A stretch of 64,000 nucleotides of DNA, from contig JANQSA010000018.1 of NCBI GenBank assembly GCA_028284285.1, forward strand, positions 1 through 64,000, in the 5' to 3' direction. The position numbers and the translations under genes are program-made. Positions 44,270 to 53,374 of this stretch are shown here, one piece after another. The notes below the pieces were generated by a model. It saw only the letters and a list, made by a program, of their open reading frames with translations, was not told where the DNA came from and did not search any database. This DNA is from Croceivirga sp. Its GTDB lineage: Bacteria; Bacteroidota; Bacteroidia; Flavobacteriales; Flavobacteriaceae. Numbering within the stretch: position 1 is the first letter of the stretch; each line of letters opens with the position of its first letter.

Positions 44270-45256
44270 ATGGCAGCCTTTGATACCAACTGGATATTCC
44301 ACATAAAAAACGAAGAGGAATTTCGCCATGGCGCTCTTCAGATTTTTAATCACCAGGCAAAACATAACCCTGTGTACAGCGCCTTTTGCCACCACCTGGA
44401 AACCGATTTGCAAAACATACAGGCTATTGAAGACATTCCTTTTCTCCCTATCCAGTTCTTTAGGTCACATAAAGTGATTACCGGGAAACAAGAACACTCT
44501 GTGGTTTTTAGCAGCAGCGGCACCACCGGTACTACTCCAAGCCAACACCTTGTATCGGATATTACTATTTACGAACAAAGCTATTCCCGCTGTTTTGAAA
44601 ACTTCTACGGCTCCCCATCCGAATATTGCATTTTGGCATTATTACCCTCTTACCTGGAGCGGGAGGGTTCCTCACTTATTTATATGGTAAGGGATCTTAT
44701 TGACCGGTCAGGACATCCGGACAGCGGTTTTTATCTTAAAGATTTGAACGCCTTAAAGAAAAAACTAAGCGCTTTGGAACAACAACAGGTAAAAACACTG
44801 TTGATTGGAGTATCCTTTGCGCTGTTAGATCTGGTTGTCGGTTTCCCATTTCAACTCAAGCATACCGTAGTTATGGAAACCGGCGGCATGAAAGGGAGAA
44901 GAAAAGAAATGGTCCGTAAAGAATTGCACCAAATACTAGAACAGTCTCTTGGGGTTACTGCAATTCATTCGGAATACGGGATGACAGAACTGCTCTCTCA
45001 GGCCTACTCCAAAGGAAAAGGGAGATTTTGGTGCCCCCCCTGGATGAAGGTGTTGTCCCGGGAGCCGGAAGACCCCTTATCCTTACAAAAACCAGGAAGA
45101 ACCGGAGGCTTGAATGTCATTGATCTGGCCAATATACATTCCTGTTCTTTTATCGCTACTCAAGATTTAGGAAAAGTGTATGATGACGGGTCTTTTGAAG
45201 TGCTGGGCCGCTTTGACCATGCTGAGATCCGGGGTTGTAACTTGATGGTCATCTGA
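44270..45256 (+). CDS. LuxE/PaaK-like acyl-protein synthetase (adenylate-forming)
   Basis: 328 residues from the ATG at 44270 (MAAFDTNWIFHIKNEEEF); an in-frame ATG at 44234 lies in the terminator. The adenylation motif is VFSSSGTTGTTPSQH at about residues 88-102. HSEYGMTELLSQAYSKGKGR is the second conserved region, and ATQDLGKVYDDGSFEVLGRF the third, as in LuxE (acyl-protein synthetase) and phenylacetate-CoA ligases. The enzyme activates a carboxylic acid with ATP. The acid is not known. There is no luxCD-like partner here, and it is convergent with tyrS. The protein is cytoplasmic. Confidence 0.85.
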   Translation: MAAFDTNWIFHIKNEEEFRHGALQIFNHQAKHNPVYSAFCHHLETDLQNIQAIEDIPFLPIQFFRSHKVITGKQEHSVVFSSSGTTGTTPSQHLVSDITIYEQSYSRCFENFYGSPSEYCILALLPSYLEREGSSLIYMVRDLIDRSGHPDSGFYLKDLNALKKKLSALEQQQVKTLLIGVSFALLDLVVGFPFQLKHTVVMETGGMKGRRKEMVRKELHQILEQSLGVTAIHSEYGMTELLSQAYSKGKGRFWCPPWMKVLSREPEDPLSLQKPGRTGGLNVIDLANIHSCSFIATQDLGKVYDDGSFEVLGRFDHAEIRGCNLMVI

Positions 45257-45257
45257 A

Positions 45258-46553
45258 TTACCGAAATGAAAGTATGAAGTAATTTCTCCTTCCCTTCTGG
45301 AGTAAAACAAAGCGATTATTAATCAGATCCTCCCGGGTAATCACATAGTCCTCGGTTACTTTATCCTTGTTTACAGCAATGGAATTCTGTTTTAACTCCC
45401 GTCGGGCTTCTCCGTTGGAACTAAGGAATCGCGTTTTGGCCGCTAATGCTGCGATCATGTCCAACCCCTGCTCTAACTCAGCTATTGGAAGTTCTGCCTG
45501 TGGGACACCTTCAAACACCTCTAAAAAAGTGGTCTCATTCAACTGTTTCAGGTCTTCCCCCGTTGATTTTCCAAACAATATGGTACTCGCCTTTTGGGCA
45601 TTTTCTAAGTCCGTTTTTGAATGAACCGTAAGTGTTACTTCTTCCGCCAATGTACGTTGCAATTCCCTGCTATGTGGGGCTTCTTTATGCCTTTCTACCA
45701 GAGCGTCGATTTCAGGTTTAGACAAAAAAGTAAAGATCTTGATATACTTTTCAGCATCTTCATCTGAAGTGTTTAACCAATACTGATAGAATTTGTAGGG
45801 AGAGGTGCGTTCGGGATCCAGCCAAATATTACCACTTTCCGTCTTTCCAAATTTTGTGCCGTCTGCCTTGGTTATCAGGGGGCACGTTAGCGCGTAACCT
45901 TTACCTCCGTCTATCCTTCTTATCAGTTCCGTACCTGTAGTAATATTACCCCACTGGTCGCTTCCTCCCATTTGGAGGGTACACCCAAATTCACGAAATA
46001 AGTGAAGAAAATCATACCCCTGTACCAACTGGTAGGTAAACTCTGTAAAAGACATGCCTTCTTTGGCATCTGCAGACAACCTCTTTTTTACCGAATCTTT
46101 CGCCATCATATAATTGACGGTGATATGTTTGCCTATATCCCGGATGAAATCCAAAAAAGTAACGTCTTTCATCCAGTTGTAATTATTTACCAGAACAGCC
46201 GCATTGGAGTCTTTGCTGGTGAAGTCCAAAAATTTAGAAAGTTGTCCTTTGATGGCGTTCTCATTGTGTCTTAGGGTATCCTCATTCAAAAGATTGCGTT
46301 CGGAGGATTTTCCCGAGGGGTCCCCTATCATCCCTGTAGCACCACCCACCAAAGCCAGTGGCTTATGCCCGGCAAGTTGAAAATGCCTAAGCATCATTAC
46401 ACCTACCAAATGTCCTATGTGAAGAGAATCTGCCGTAGGATCAATTCCCACATAAGCGGCTTGCATCCCTGTTAAAAGATGTTCTTCCGTTCCGGGCATT
46501 ACATCGTGTAGCATACCCCTCCACGCTAATTCAGCAACAAAATTTTTGGCCAT
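45258..46553 (-). CDS. tyrS: Tyrosyl-tRNA synthetase
   Basis: 431 residues from the ATG at 46553 ([17 protein letters not shown]); a longer frame to 46679 is not conserved. Class I motif HIGH in [14 protein letters not shown], the tyrosine-binding [26 protein letters not shown], and the KMSKS equivalent [13 protein letters not shown]. The C-terminal S4-like RNA-binding domain spans about the last 90 residues ([20 protein letters not shown]-like to the end). Charges tRNA-Tyr. It is a single gene with its own -7 element. Confidence 0.96.
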   Translation of the reverse strand: MAKNFVAELAWRGMLHDVMPGTEEHLLTGMQAAYVGIDPTADSLHIGHLVGVMMLRHFQLAGHKPLALVGGATGMIGDPSGKSSERNLLNEDTLRHNENAIKGQLSKFLDFTSKDSNAAVLVNNYNWMKDVTFLDFIRDIGKHITVNYMMAKDSVKKRLSADAKEGMSFTEFTYQLVQGYDFLHLFREFGCTLQMGGSDQWGNITTGTELIRRIDGGKGYALTCPLITKADGTKFGKTESGNIWLDPERTSPYKFYQYWLNTSDEDAEKYIKIFTFLSKPEIDALVERHKEAPHSRELQRTLAEEVTLTVHSKTDLENAQKASTILFGKSTGEDLKQLNETTFLEVFEGVPQAELPIAELEQGLDMIAALAAKTRFLSSNGEARRELKQNSIAVNKDKVTEDYVITREDLINNRFVLLQKGRRNYFILSFR

Positions 46554-46575
46554 GGTGTTTTCTAGAAAATCCCTG

Positions 46576-46583
46576 CAAATATA
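46576..46583 (-). promoter_or_regulatory. -7 element of tyrS
   Basis: The minus strand reads TATATTTG, an exact TAnnTTTG match, 22 bp before the tyrS ATG at 46553. No clear -33 partner is seen. Confidence 0.6.
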
Positions 46584-46626
46584 GAATCTTACGCCGTCCC
46601 GGCTAAGAAATATAGCCTTAAATCGG

Positions 46627-46634
46627 TACATTTG
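46627..46634 (+). promoter_or_regulatory. -7 element of the epimerase gene
   Basis: TACATTTG matches TAnnTTTG and ends three bases before the ATG at 46638, so the transcript would again have almost no leader. It overlaps an in-frame TTG codon at 46632, which is therefore an unlikely start. Confidence 0.5.
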
Positions 46635-46637
46635 AAT

Positions 46638-47642
46638 ATGATTTTGGTTACCGGTGGTACAGGCTTGCTGGGGGCACACCTGCTTTTTAAATTGGCAACG
46701 GCCGGATATGCTGTCAGAGCCACTTATCGCAATTCAGAAAAGATCACAGTGACAGAAAAAGTCTTTTCCTACTACTCCAAAACCCCTGAAATACTAATGG
46801 ATCAAATTGAATGGCACGAGGCCGACATCAATGATCTACCGGCTTTGGAGACTGCTTTTCACGGAATCACTGAGGTGTACCATTGTGCTGCCCTGGTTTC
46901 GTTTGACCCGAAAGATGATAAAGCACTGCTAAAAACAAACGTTCAGGGGACAGAAAATATCGTCAATCTCAGCATAGCCAATACAATTGAAAAGCTTTGC
47001 TTTGCCAGTTCCATCGCTGCAATTGGCCCCGGTATCCATGGAGAGATGATTAATGAGGAAAACGAATGGTCAGATGTTCCAACTACTACCTATGCCCTTT
47101 CTAAGTATCTGGCGGAAATGAAGGTGTGGCGCGCTTCTCAGGAAGGGATCCCGGTGATTATAGTAAATCCCGGAATAATTATAGGTCCCGGATTTTGGCG
47201 CAAGGGTAGCGGGAGTTTCTTCACTTTTGCGGCAAAGGCACCAAAATATTTCTTGCCGGGGGGGACTGGTTTTGTGAGTGTAGAAGATGTAGTGAATTCC
47301 ATGTATCAGCTAATGCAAAGCTCCGTCCAAAACCAGCGTTTTATTCTGGTGAGTAAGAACCTGAGTTTTAAAAAATTCAGTGCGATCCTGGCAAAAGGAT
47401 TGGGAAAAATGCCTCCATTGTTTGAACTCAAAAAATGGATGATCTCCTTGTTTTGGCGGTGGGATTGGTTACGCTCCAAGATTCTGGGGAAAAGGCGCAG
47501 GCTTTCCAAAACGGTGGCACGGAGGCTCCATCTTATGGAGAAATATGAGAATTCTAAACTTCCTAACCAATTGGATTTTAACTACGGGGATTTGGAGCAC
47601 ACCATTTTGCAGTGCTGTACTATTTACCTAAAGGACTCCTAA
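46638..47642 (+). CDS. NAD-dependent epimerase/dehydratase (extended SDR)
   Basis: 334 residues from the ATG at 46638. The Rossmann motif is [19 protein letters not shown]. The active site is carried by [17 protein letters not shown] with the catalytic Y-x3-K, preceded by the serine region [10 protein letters not shown]. The family covers NAD-dependent sugar epimerases, dihydroflavonol-like reductases and hydroxysteroid-type dehydrogenases; without more, the substrate is unresolved. It is divergent from tyrS and convergent with the DUF4296 gene at 47653. Confidence 0.88.
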   Translation: MILVTGGTGLLGAHLLFKLATAGYAVRATYRNSEKITVTEKVFSYYSKTPEILMDQIEWHEADINDLPALETAFHGITEVYHCAALVSFDPKDDKALLKTNVQGTENIVNLSIANTIEKLCFASSIAAIGPGIHGEMINEENEWSDVPTTTYALSKYLAEMKVWRASQEGIPVIIVNPGIIIGPGFWRKGSGSFFTFAAKAPKYFLPGGTGFVSVEDVVNSMYQLMQSSVQNQRFILVSKNLSFKKFSAILAKGLGKMPPLFELKKWMISLFWRWDWLRSKILGKRRRLSKTVARRLHLMEKYENSKLPNQLDFNYGDLEHTILQCCTIYLKDS

Positions 47643-47652
47643 CCGGAACAGG

Positions 47653-48063
47653 TTACGTTTTTTTTCTTAGACTATCCCTTACCTTATCCGTTCTCTGCTT
47701 GATACTATCATTTTTTTGCTTTCTGGCTTCCTCCATTGCCCTTACTTGCTCATCCAGCCTTTTCTCGACCTCTTGATACAGGGATTGGTATATTTCGGGA
47801 ACAGAAGCATAATATTGATCGCTAAGCACAAACTGAAGACTGTCTACCTCATGTTTGTCATAAATGTAAGGCATTGTCTCTATTTTATACTCTTCAATTA
47901 CGGCAGGATTCGTGGATTGAATACCATTTAACACCGCCAGATCATACAAGATCTCGATCATTTTATCCTCAGGGATAAGATCGTCAGGAGGTTCAATGAG
48001 TTTCTTTTTACATGAAACAGTGAGTACTACTGACAGCCCCAATCCTATAAGCAAAGCTCTCAT
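47653..48063 (-). CDS. DUF4296 lipoprotein
   Basis: 136 residues. Signal MRALLIGLGLSVVLTVSC with Cys 18. The mature start KKKLIEPPDDLIPEDKMIEI followed by LYDLAVLNG, and the conserved IYDKHEVDSLQFVLSDQYYA, match DUF4296, a short Bacteroidetes lipoprotein family. The C-terminal 40 residues are a charged helix (AMEEARKQKNDSIKQRTDKV), likely coiled. The gene is 7 bp after the dihydroorotase stop on the same strand, so it lies in the operon with that gene and the mannosyltransferase. Confidence 0.82.
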   Translation of the reverse strand: MRALLIGLGLSVVLTVSCKKKLIEPPDDLIPEDKMIEILYDLAVLNGIQSTNPAVIEEYKIETMPYIYDKHEVDSLQFVLSDQYYASVPEIYQSLYQEVEKRLDEQVRAMEEARKQKNDSIKQRTDKVRDSLRKKT

Positions 48064-48070
48064 AGGGCGA

Positions 48071-49405
48071 TTATCTATTAAAAGTTAAGCGCATGGCATG
48101 ACGTTCTTCGGAGAATGATCCCCGGTAGTACGCCAAATGCCCATTAACAAGGGTCCGTTGTACCCTGGCGCCAAAAGCATGCCCTTCAAAAGGCGACCAC
48201 TGACATTTATAGAGAAGATTGTCCTTTGTTACCTCCCAGGGCGAATCCAGGTTTACCTGTGTTAAGTCCGCATAGTACCCTTCCCGTACAAACCCCCTTT
48301 TCTCAATTTCGAACAATATGGCCGGATTATGACACATTTTTTGCACGATCTGTTCCAAACGTATCGCTCCTGTTTTGTGCTTCTCCAACATAGCCACCAA
48401 AGCATGTTGTACCAAGGGTCCCCCGGAAGGGGCCTTGGTATATACGTTTTCTTTTTCTTCCAGGGTGTGCGGGGCATGATCTGTCGCAATTACATCTATT
48501 CGGTCGTCCAGAAGGGCCTTCCATAAGGCTTCCCTGTCTTGAACGGTTTTTACTGCTGGATTCCACTTGATCAATGTCCCCTTATCTTCATAATCCTCAT
48601 CTGAAAACCAGAGATGATGAATACAGACTTCCGCGGTGATCTTCTTTTGATGTAACGGCAGGGTATTATCAAAAAGTGCCATTTCCCTGGCGGTAGAAAG
48701 ATGGAATACGTGCAATCTTGCGCCTGTTTTTTTTGCCAATGCTATGGCCTTTGATGAGGAAAGGTAACAGGCCTCCTCACTTCTGATTTTAGGGTGGAAG
48801 GCAATGGGAATATCATCTCCATATTGCTGGCGGTAGTGTTCCAGGTTTTTTCTAATCGTCCCTTCGTCTTCACAATGGACTGAAATGACCATTTCTGTAT
48901 TGGAAAAGATCTGCTCCAAAACTGCCTCATTATCTACTAACATGTTACCGGTTGAGGATCCTAAAAACAACTTAACCCCGGAACACTGTTGCTTATCCAA
49001 ACGTTTTAGCTCTTCCAGATTATCATTGGTACCTCCAAACAGAAAGGAATAATTGGCCCAGGAGCTTTCTGCTGCTATTTGAAATTTTTCTTCTAGTTTT
49101 TTAAGGGTAGTGCTTTGCGGGATAGTATTGGGTTGCTCCATATAGGTAGTAATACCTCCGGCTATTGCGGCCCTGCTTTCTGTATAAATACTTCCTTTGT
49201 GCGTTAGTCCGGGTTCCCGGAAATGTACCTGGTCATCTATAATTCCAGGAAGTAAATAGTCCCCTTCAAGATCTATGGTTCTTGCATTACTATCCGTAAT
49301 AGCGACATCTATCCGCTCTATAAACTTTCCTTTAAGCAAAACATCAGCTTCAACAATCTGACCCTCATTGACGACCCTTGCATTTTTAAGTAATATGCGA
49401 TTCAT
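48071..49405 (-). CDS. pyrC: Dihydroorotase
   Basis: 444 residues. Metal-binding start DDQVHFREPGLTHKGSIYTE (HxR form) and the KLFLGSS segment with the carboxylated lysine. HCEDEG, HVFHLSTAREM, and ATDHAPHTLEEKE complete the active site. This is the amidohydrolase of pyrimidine synthesis, carbamoyl-aspartate to dihydroorotate. The length fits class I-type dihydroorotases. It overlaps the mannosyltransferase gene by one base (shared 49405) and precedes DUF4296. Confidence 0.93.
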   Translation of the reverse strand: MNRILLKNARVVNEGQIVEADVLLKGKFIERIDVAITDSNARTIDLEGDYLLPGIIDDQVHFREPGLTHKGSIYTESRAAIAGGITTYMEQPNTIPQSTTLKKLEEKFQIAAESSWANYSFLFGGTNDNLEELKRLDKQQCSGVKLFLGSSTGNMLVDNEAVLEQIFSNTEMVISVHCEDEGTIRKNLEHYRQQYGDDIPIAFHPKIRSEEACYLSSSKAIALAKKTGARLHVFHLSTAREMALFDNTLPLHQKKITAEVCIHHLWFSDEDYEDKGTLIKWNPAVKTVQDREALWKALLDDRIDVIATDHAPHTLEEKENVYTKAPSGGPLVQHALVAMLEKHKTGAIRLEQIVQKMCHNPAILFEIEKRGFVREGYYADLTQVNLDSPWEVTKDNLLYKCQWSPFEGHAFGARVQRTLVNGHLAYYRGSFSEERHAMRLTFNR

Positions 49406-50136
49406 TATCCGAACGAATTTTTAAAAAAAATACTCCTGAACTTCATTATTATCACGCCAAAAACAGCTTCCCAGATAATCTTAGTACTCATTTTGGATTT
49501 TCCATTAATGCGATCCGTAAAAATTATGGAAACTTCTTCCATCTTGAACTTTTTTAGGTAAGCTCTAAACTTCATCTCTATCTGAAAAGCATACCCTATA
49601 AAACGAATAGAGTCCAAATCTATCGCTTCCAGCACCTTTCGTCTATAACAAACAAATCCGGCAGTAGGGTCATGAACGGGCATTCCCGTAATCAGTTTTA
49701 CATAAAAGGATGCCCCGTAGGATAACAAGATACGGCTCAACGGCCAATTTACCACATTTACTCCTTTTTTATACCGTGATCCGATGGCCACATCGGCCCC
49801 ATTGAGACAGGCGCGATGCAATCGCAAAAGATCGCTGGGTTTATGGGAAAAATCAGCATCCATCTCAAAAATATATTCATAACCCCTTTCCAAAGCCCAC
49901 TTAAAGCCATGTATATATGCCGTTCCCAAACCGGATTTCTGCGTTCTGACTTCTAAAAATAAGTGTTCTGGAAATTGCTGTTGCAACTGTTCCACATTTT
50001 GGGCGGTGCCATCCGGGGAGTTATCATCCACCACCAGGACATGAAAATCCTTCCTCAGGTCAAAGACCGTTTTGATTATCGCTTCAATGTTTTCAATTTC
50101 ATTGAAGGTAGGTATGATTACCAATCCCTCAGCCAC
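49405..50136 (-). CDS. Polyprenol-phosphate mannosyltransferase (DPM1-like glycosyltransferase)
   Basis: 243 residues, GT-A fold. EGLVIIPTFNEIENIEAII at the start, VVDDNSPDGTAQ and FEMDADFSHKPSDLL with the DxD motif, then SRYKKGVNVVNWPLSR and GFVCYRRKVLEAID. It lacks C-terminal membrane helices. It resembles dolichol-phosphate mannose synthase and makes polyprenyl-phosphate-linked sugar for glycosylation. It is the first gene of the mannosyltransferase-pyrC-DUF4296 operon and is divergent from the membrane glycosyltransferase at 50253. Confidence 0.9.
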   Translation of the reverse strand: MAEGLVIIPTFNEIENIEAIIKTVFDLRKDFHVLVVDDNSPDGTAQNVEQLQQQFPEHLFLEVRTQKSGLGTAYIHGFKWALERGYEYIFEMDADFSHKPSDLLRLHRACLNGADVAIGSRYKKGVNVVNWPLSRILLSYGASFYVKLITGMPVHDPTAGFVCYRRKVLEAIDLDSIRFIGYAFQIEMKFRAYLKKFKMEEVSIIFTDRINGKSKMSTKIIWEAVFGVIIMKFRSIFFKNSFG

Positions 50137-50252
50137 AGCTTCAAATTTAAAACACCAAAAATAGTGTATTGTGGACTTTTCCGGGTACCGTTCTGTAAAC
50201 CTGTTTAGAATACTTTACCATAATGCTTAACTTTAAGGGCTGAAATACTGCT

Positions 50253-51920
50253 TTGATGGGAAACCTGTTTTCCAAATCCTTTTTTGTCTTTTTAGGAGTC
50301 CTGCTACTTATCAATTTAGTTCAGGCACATTTTACACCGCTTATTTATGACGAAACCTACTATTGGTATTATGCCCAGAACATGGCCTGGGGGTATTTTG
50401 ACCACCCTCCCATGGTGGCCCTTCTGGTCAAGTTGAGCCTGTTTTTTTTTGAAGGAGAACTCGGTGTACGTTTTTTTAGCTGCCTATTCGGGTCCGGCAC
50501 AGTAATGATAATTTGGTTATTAATTGACCGGGATGCGAAAGAAAAGTATATCCCTCACTTTTTTGTGCTCCTTTTTGCCATGGTGCTCTTTAACGCTTAC
50601 GGTTTTCTAATACTTCCGGATACACCTCTACTTTTCTTTACGGCATTGTTTTTACTACTATACAAAAGGTTCTTGGAAAAGGGTGGTTTGCCGTTGGCTA
50701 TCTTGTTGGGGTTAGCCATGGCAGCGTTGCTGTATAGCAAATATCATGCGGTGCTGGTTATTTTCTTTGTATTGCTTTCCAATTTGGCCCTGCTCCGCAA
50801 TAAATTGGCCTGGGTAGCCGTATTGGTGGCGGTCTTGGCGTACCTCCCGCATTTAAATTGGTTATATCAAAACGATTTTATTTCCGTGAAATATCATCTT
50901 TTTGAACGACCTAATCAACCCTATGATTTCGCCGAGTTTACCCTGGGCTATTTTTTGAATCTTATCGTGAACTTTGGTTTACTTTTTCCCTGGTTCTATT
51001 GGGCCCTTATCACCACAAAACCGAAGGATCTTTTTACCAGGTCTTTGACCTATGTAAGCTATGGGATCATTTTTTTCTTCTTCCTGTCAAGTTTTCACAG
51101 AAGGGCCCAGGCACAATGGGTTATCGCCATTAGTGTCCCTATGATGGTACTTGCTTTTCAATATTTGATAGACCATCGGAAAAGCAGAAAATGGATGTAC
51201 CGTTTGGGTATAGTAAGTGTTGTCCTGTTGTTTTATACAAGGGCATGGTTAGTGTATCAACCTTTACTGCCATTTATGGGGTACGAAACACACGGCCCCA
51301 AAGAATGGGTAAAAACATTAAAAGACATTGTTGGAGACACTCCGGTAGTATTTGAAAACAGTTACCGAAGAGCTCCTATGTATTCTTTTTACTCCGGAAA
51401 TACTTCTTTTTCCCTAAATAACATCTACTACAGGCAAAACCAATACAGCATAGACAGTGCTGAGGCAGCTGTCCAACACCGACGGGTTGCTTACGTAACC
51501 CCGTTTGCCAATTCCGGGGAATTTACTTACGTCCCATTTAGAAGCAACCGGTATTACGGTTGGTATATTGACAATTTTGAGTCGTATAGAAAACTCCGTT
51601 GTTTTCTGGAGGATCCTGAATTGGATTTGAGTAAAGGAATACAGCTGGTACAGATATATAATCCTTATTCAGATACCATACCTTTGGACAAAATCAAGAT
51701 AAACATTGCCTATTTAGATCGTTATAAAGATATTTTGGAGCTACTTCCGGTGGAAATGAAATCTCCGGAAGCTCGTTTTTTATTTCCCAAAGACACCACT
51801 ATGATTAACTGCCAACTGCCCACTCCAACAAAGGAACATCCTGCCTATATTAAGTTCAGCATATCGGAAAATGAATTGCGCTCAGGCATTAACAGCGCCA
51901 GCATAAAAGTAAAACAATGA
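50253..51920 (+). CDS. Membrane glycosyltransferase, GT39/ArnT-like
   Basis: 555 residues. About ten or eleven transmembrane helices. The first luminal loop holds YDETYYWYYAQNMAWGYFDH, followed by PPMVALLV, the conserved acidic motif of PMT/ArnT-type enzymes. The C-terminal ~200 residues are a soluble domain. These enzymes transfer a sugar from a polyprenyl-phosphate donor to proteins or lipid A; the divergent DPM1-like gene would supply a polyprenyl-phosphate donor. Overlaps the DUF4271 gene by 4 bp. Confidence 0.88.
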   Translation: MMGNLFSKSFFVFLGVLLLINLVQAHFTPLIYDETYYWYYAQNMAWGYFDHPPMVALLVKLSLFFFEGELGVRFFSCLFGSGTVMIIWLLIDRDAKEKYIPHFFVLLFAMVLFNAYGFLILPDTPLLFFTALFLLLYKRFLEKGGLPLAILLGLAMAALLYSKYHAVLVIFFVLLSNLALLRNKLAWVAVLVAVLAYLPHLNWLYQNDFISVKYHLFERPNQPYDFAEFTLGYFLNLIVNFGLLFPWFYWALITTKPKDLFTRSLTYVSYGIIFFFFLSSFHRRAQAQWVIAISVPMMVLAFQYLIDHRKSRKWMYRLGIVSVVLLFYTRAWLVYQPLLPFMGYETHGPKEWVKTLKDIVGDTPVVFENSYRRAPMYSFYSGNTSFSLNNIYYRQNQYSIDSAEAAVQHRRVAYVTPFANSGEFTYVPFRSNRYYGWYIDNFESYRKLRCFLEDPELDLSKGIQLVQIYNPYSDTIPLDKIKINIAYLDRYKDILELLPVEMKSPEARFLFPKDTTMINCQLPTPTKEHPAYIKFSISENELRSGINSASIKVKQ

Positions 51921-52573
51921 ACCTTATCCCACGTGATATGCCCAATTGGGATTGGATCACTTTGATTCTATTCTCTAGTTTGGTCATTATTACCGTGGGC
52001 AAGTATTTTTTTAAAAATTCCTTTTTCGTCTTCCTGATGTTACCCTTTAACAACAAGTATCTTACTTTAAACAAGAAAAAAGGGAAACTCGTTAACGGTT
52101 TTCATATCCTACTAACCATTTCGCAAGTCATTAACATATCCTTATTCATTTTTCTGTCCCGCAACCGTTTATTGGAACGGGATCCAGGAGCCAATATCAC
52201 TGAATTCTGGATAGTTACAGGTTTGGTTTTAGGATTTATCCTTGTGAAAATTATCCTGCAACTGGGGAACGGATTTTTTTTTGAAAACCACACTTTAATG
52301 CTGGATTTGATCTTTGAAAAACTTACCTATTTCAATTATGCCGGGCTCATTGCCTTTGTTGCGAACATCTTCCTCATGTATATTGCAAAAGGTAATATTC
52401 CCGCGGTTTACGTGATTTTTATACTCCTGGTAATAGTAAATCTCGTTGGGCTGGGAAATATGTTTAGACATCATCAAAAATTGATTGTCCCTAACTTATT
52501 CTATTTTATTTTGTACCTTTGCACTCTCGAAATTGCACCCTTGGTAATTCTGATCAGCTTTTTAAACGGTTGA
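51917..52573 (+). CDS. DUF4271 integral membrane protein
   Basis: 218 residues with about six hydrophobic segments (LILFSSLVIITVGKYFF, FHILLTISQVINISLFIFL, FWIVTGLVLGFILVKIIL, then more to the end). Family DUF4271, a Bacteroidetes-restricted membrane protein of unknown function. Its start overlaps the GT39-type gene by 4 bp (ATGA). The hemD gene follows, with a promoter element of its own inside this gene's last 60 bp. Confidence 0.78.
   Translation: MNLIPRDMPNWDWITLILFSSLVIITVGKYFFKNSFFVFLMLPFNNKYLTLNKKKGKLVNGFHILLTISQVINISLFIFLSRNRLLERDPGANITEFWIVTGLVLGFILVKIILQLGNGFFFENHTLMLDLIFEKLTYFNYAGLIAFVANIFLMYIAKGNIPAVYVIFILLVIVNLVGLGNMFRHHQKLIVPNLFYFILYLCTLEIAPLVILISFLNG
52514..52521 (+). promoter_or_regulatory. 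-7 element inside DUF4271 for hemD
   Basis: TACCTTTG, an exact TAnnTTTG in the context TTTTGTACCTTTGCA, typical of strong flavobacterial promoters, 57 bp before the hemD ATG at 52579. Confidence 0.65.
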
Positions 52574-52578
52574 AAAAT

Positions 52579-53325
52579 ATGAAAGTAAAGACGATTTTGG
52601 TTTCCCAGCCAGAACCGAAAATGGAAAACTCCCCGTATTCCAAATTAATTGAAAAATCCAAAGTAAAGGTAGATTTCAGACCTTTTATTCATGTGGAGGG
52701 AGAGACAGCAAAAAGTGTTCGTCAACAAAAAATAGATCTCAATGAATACACCGCAATTATCCTAACCAGTAGAAATGCGGTGGATCATTTTTTTAGAATA
52801 GCTGAGGAAATGCGTTTTAAGGTGCCAGACACCATGAAGTACTTTTGCCAGTCTGAAGCAGTAGCCTATTATCTTCAAAAGTATGTGGTGTACCGAAAGC
52901 GTAAGATCTATGTGGGACAACGGATGTTTAATGACCTGATCCCCATGTTTAAGAAATATAAAGATGAAAAGTTCCTTCTGCCTTCTTCCGACACCTTGAA
53001 ATCCGACATCCCAAAAGTACTTGACGATTTGAAACTGAACTGGAAACGCGGTATTTTTTACAAAACCGTAATTAGTGACCTGTCGGATCTAAGGGACGTA
53101 TATTATGATATCTTGGTGTTCTTTAGCCCTTCCGGTATTGAATCCTTGTTGCAAAATTTTCCGGACTTCAAACAAAACGATACCCGTATTGCGGTTTTCG
53201 GTAACAGTACGGTAAAGGCCGCTACAGATGCCGGGTTGCGGATAGACATTAAAGCGCCAACACCGGAAACACCTTCCATGACTATGGCTCTGCAAAAGTA
53301 CATTGCAGATGCCAATAAAGGATAA
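52579..53325 (+). CDS. hemD: Uroporphyrinogen-III synthase
   Basis: 248 residues from the ATG at 52579 (MKVKTILVSQPEPKMENSPY), after the promoter element. HemD-type features: YTAIILTSRNAVDHFFRIAE, YDILVFFSPSGIESLLQNFP and VAVFGNSTVKAATDAGLRID-like C-terminal part followed by AKAPTPETPSMTMALQKY-like end. It closes hydroxymethylbilane to uroporphyrinogen III in haem synthesis. The overall sequence is diverged, as HemD generally is. It ends at the bidirectional terminator shared with pckA. Confidence 0.87.
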   Translation: MKVKTILVSQPEPKMENSPYSKLIEKSKVKVDFRPFIHVEGETAKSVRQQKIDLNEYTAIILTSRNAVDHFFRIAEEMRFKVPDTMKYFCQSEAVAYYLQKYVVYRKRKIYVGQRMFNDLIPMFKKYKDEKFLLPSSDTLKSDIPKVLDDLKLNWKRGIFYKTVISDLSDLRDVYYDILVFFSPSGIESLLQNFPDFKQNDTRIAVFGNSTVKAATDAGLRIDIKAPTPETPSMTMALQKYIADANKG

Positions 53326-53344
53326 AGAATTGAGACTTAACTAC

Positions 53345-53372
53345 AAAAGCCCCTGATAACAGGGGCTTTTTT
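53345..53372. terminator. Bidirectional intrinsic terminator
   Basis: AAAAGCCCCTG (53345-53355), loop ATAA, CAGGGGCTTTT (53360-53370) and further T. It has A-run and T-run on either side, ending hemD on the plus strand and pckA on the minus strand. Confidence 0.92.
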
Positions 53373-53374
53373 CT

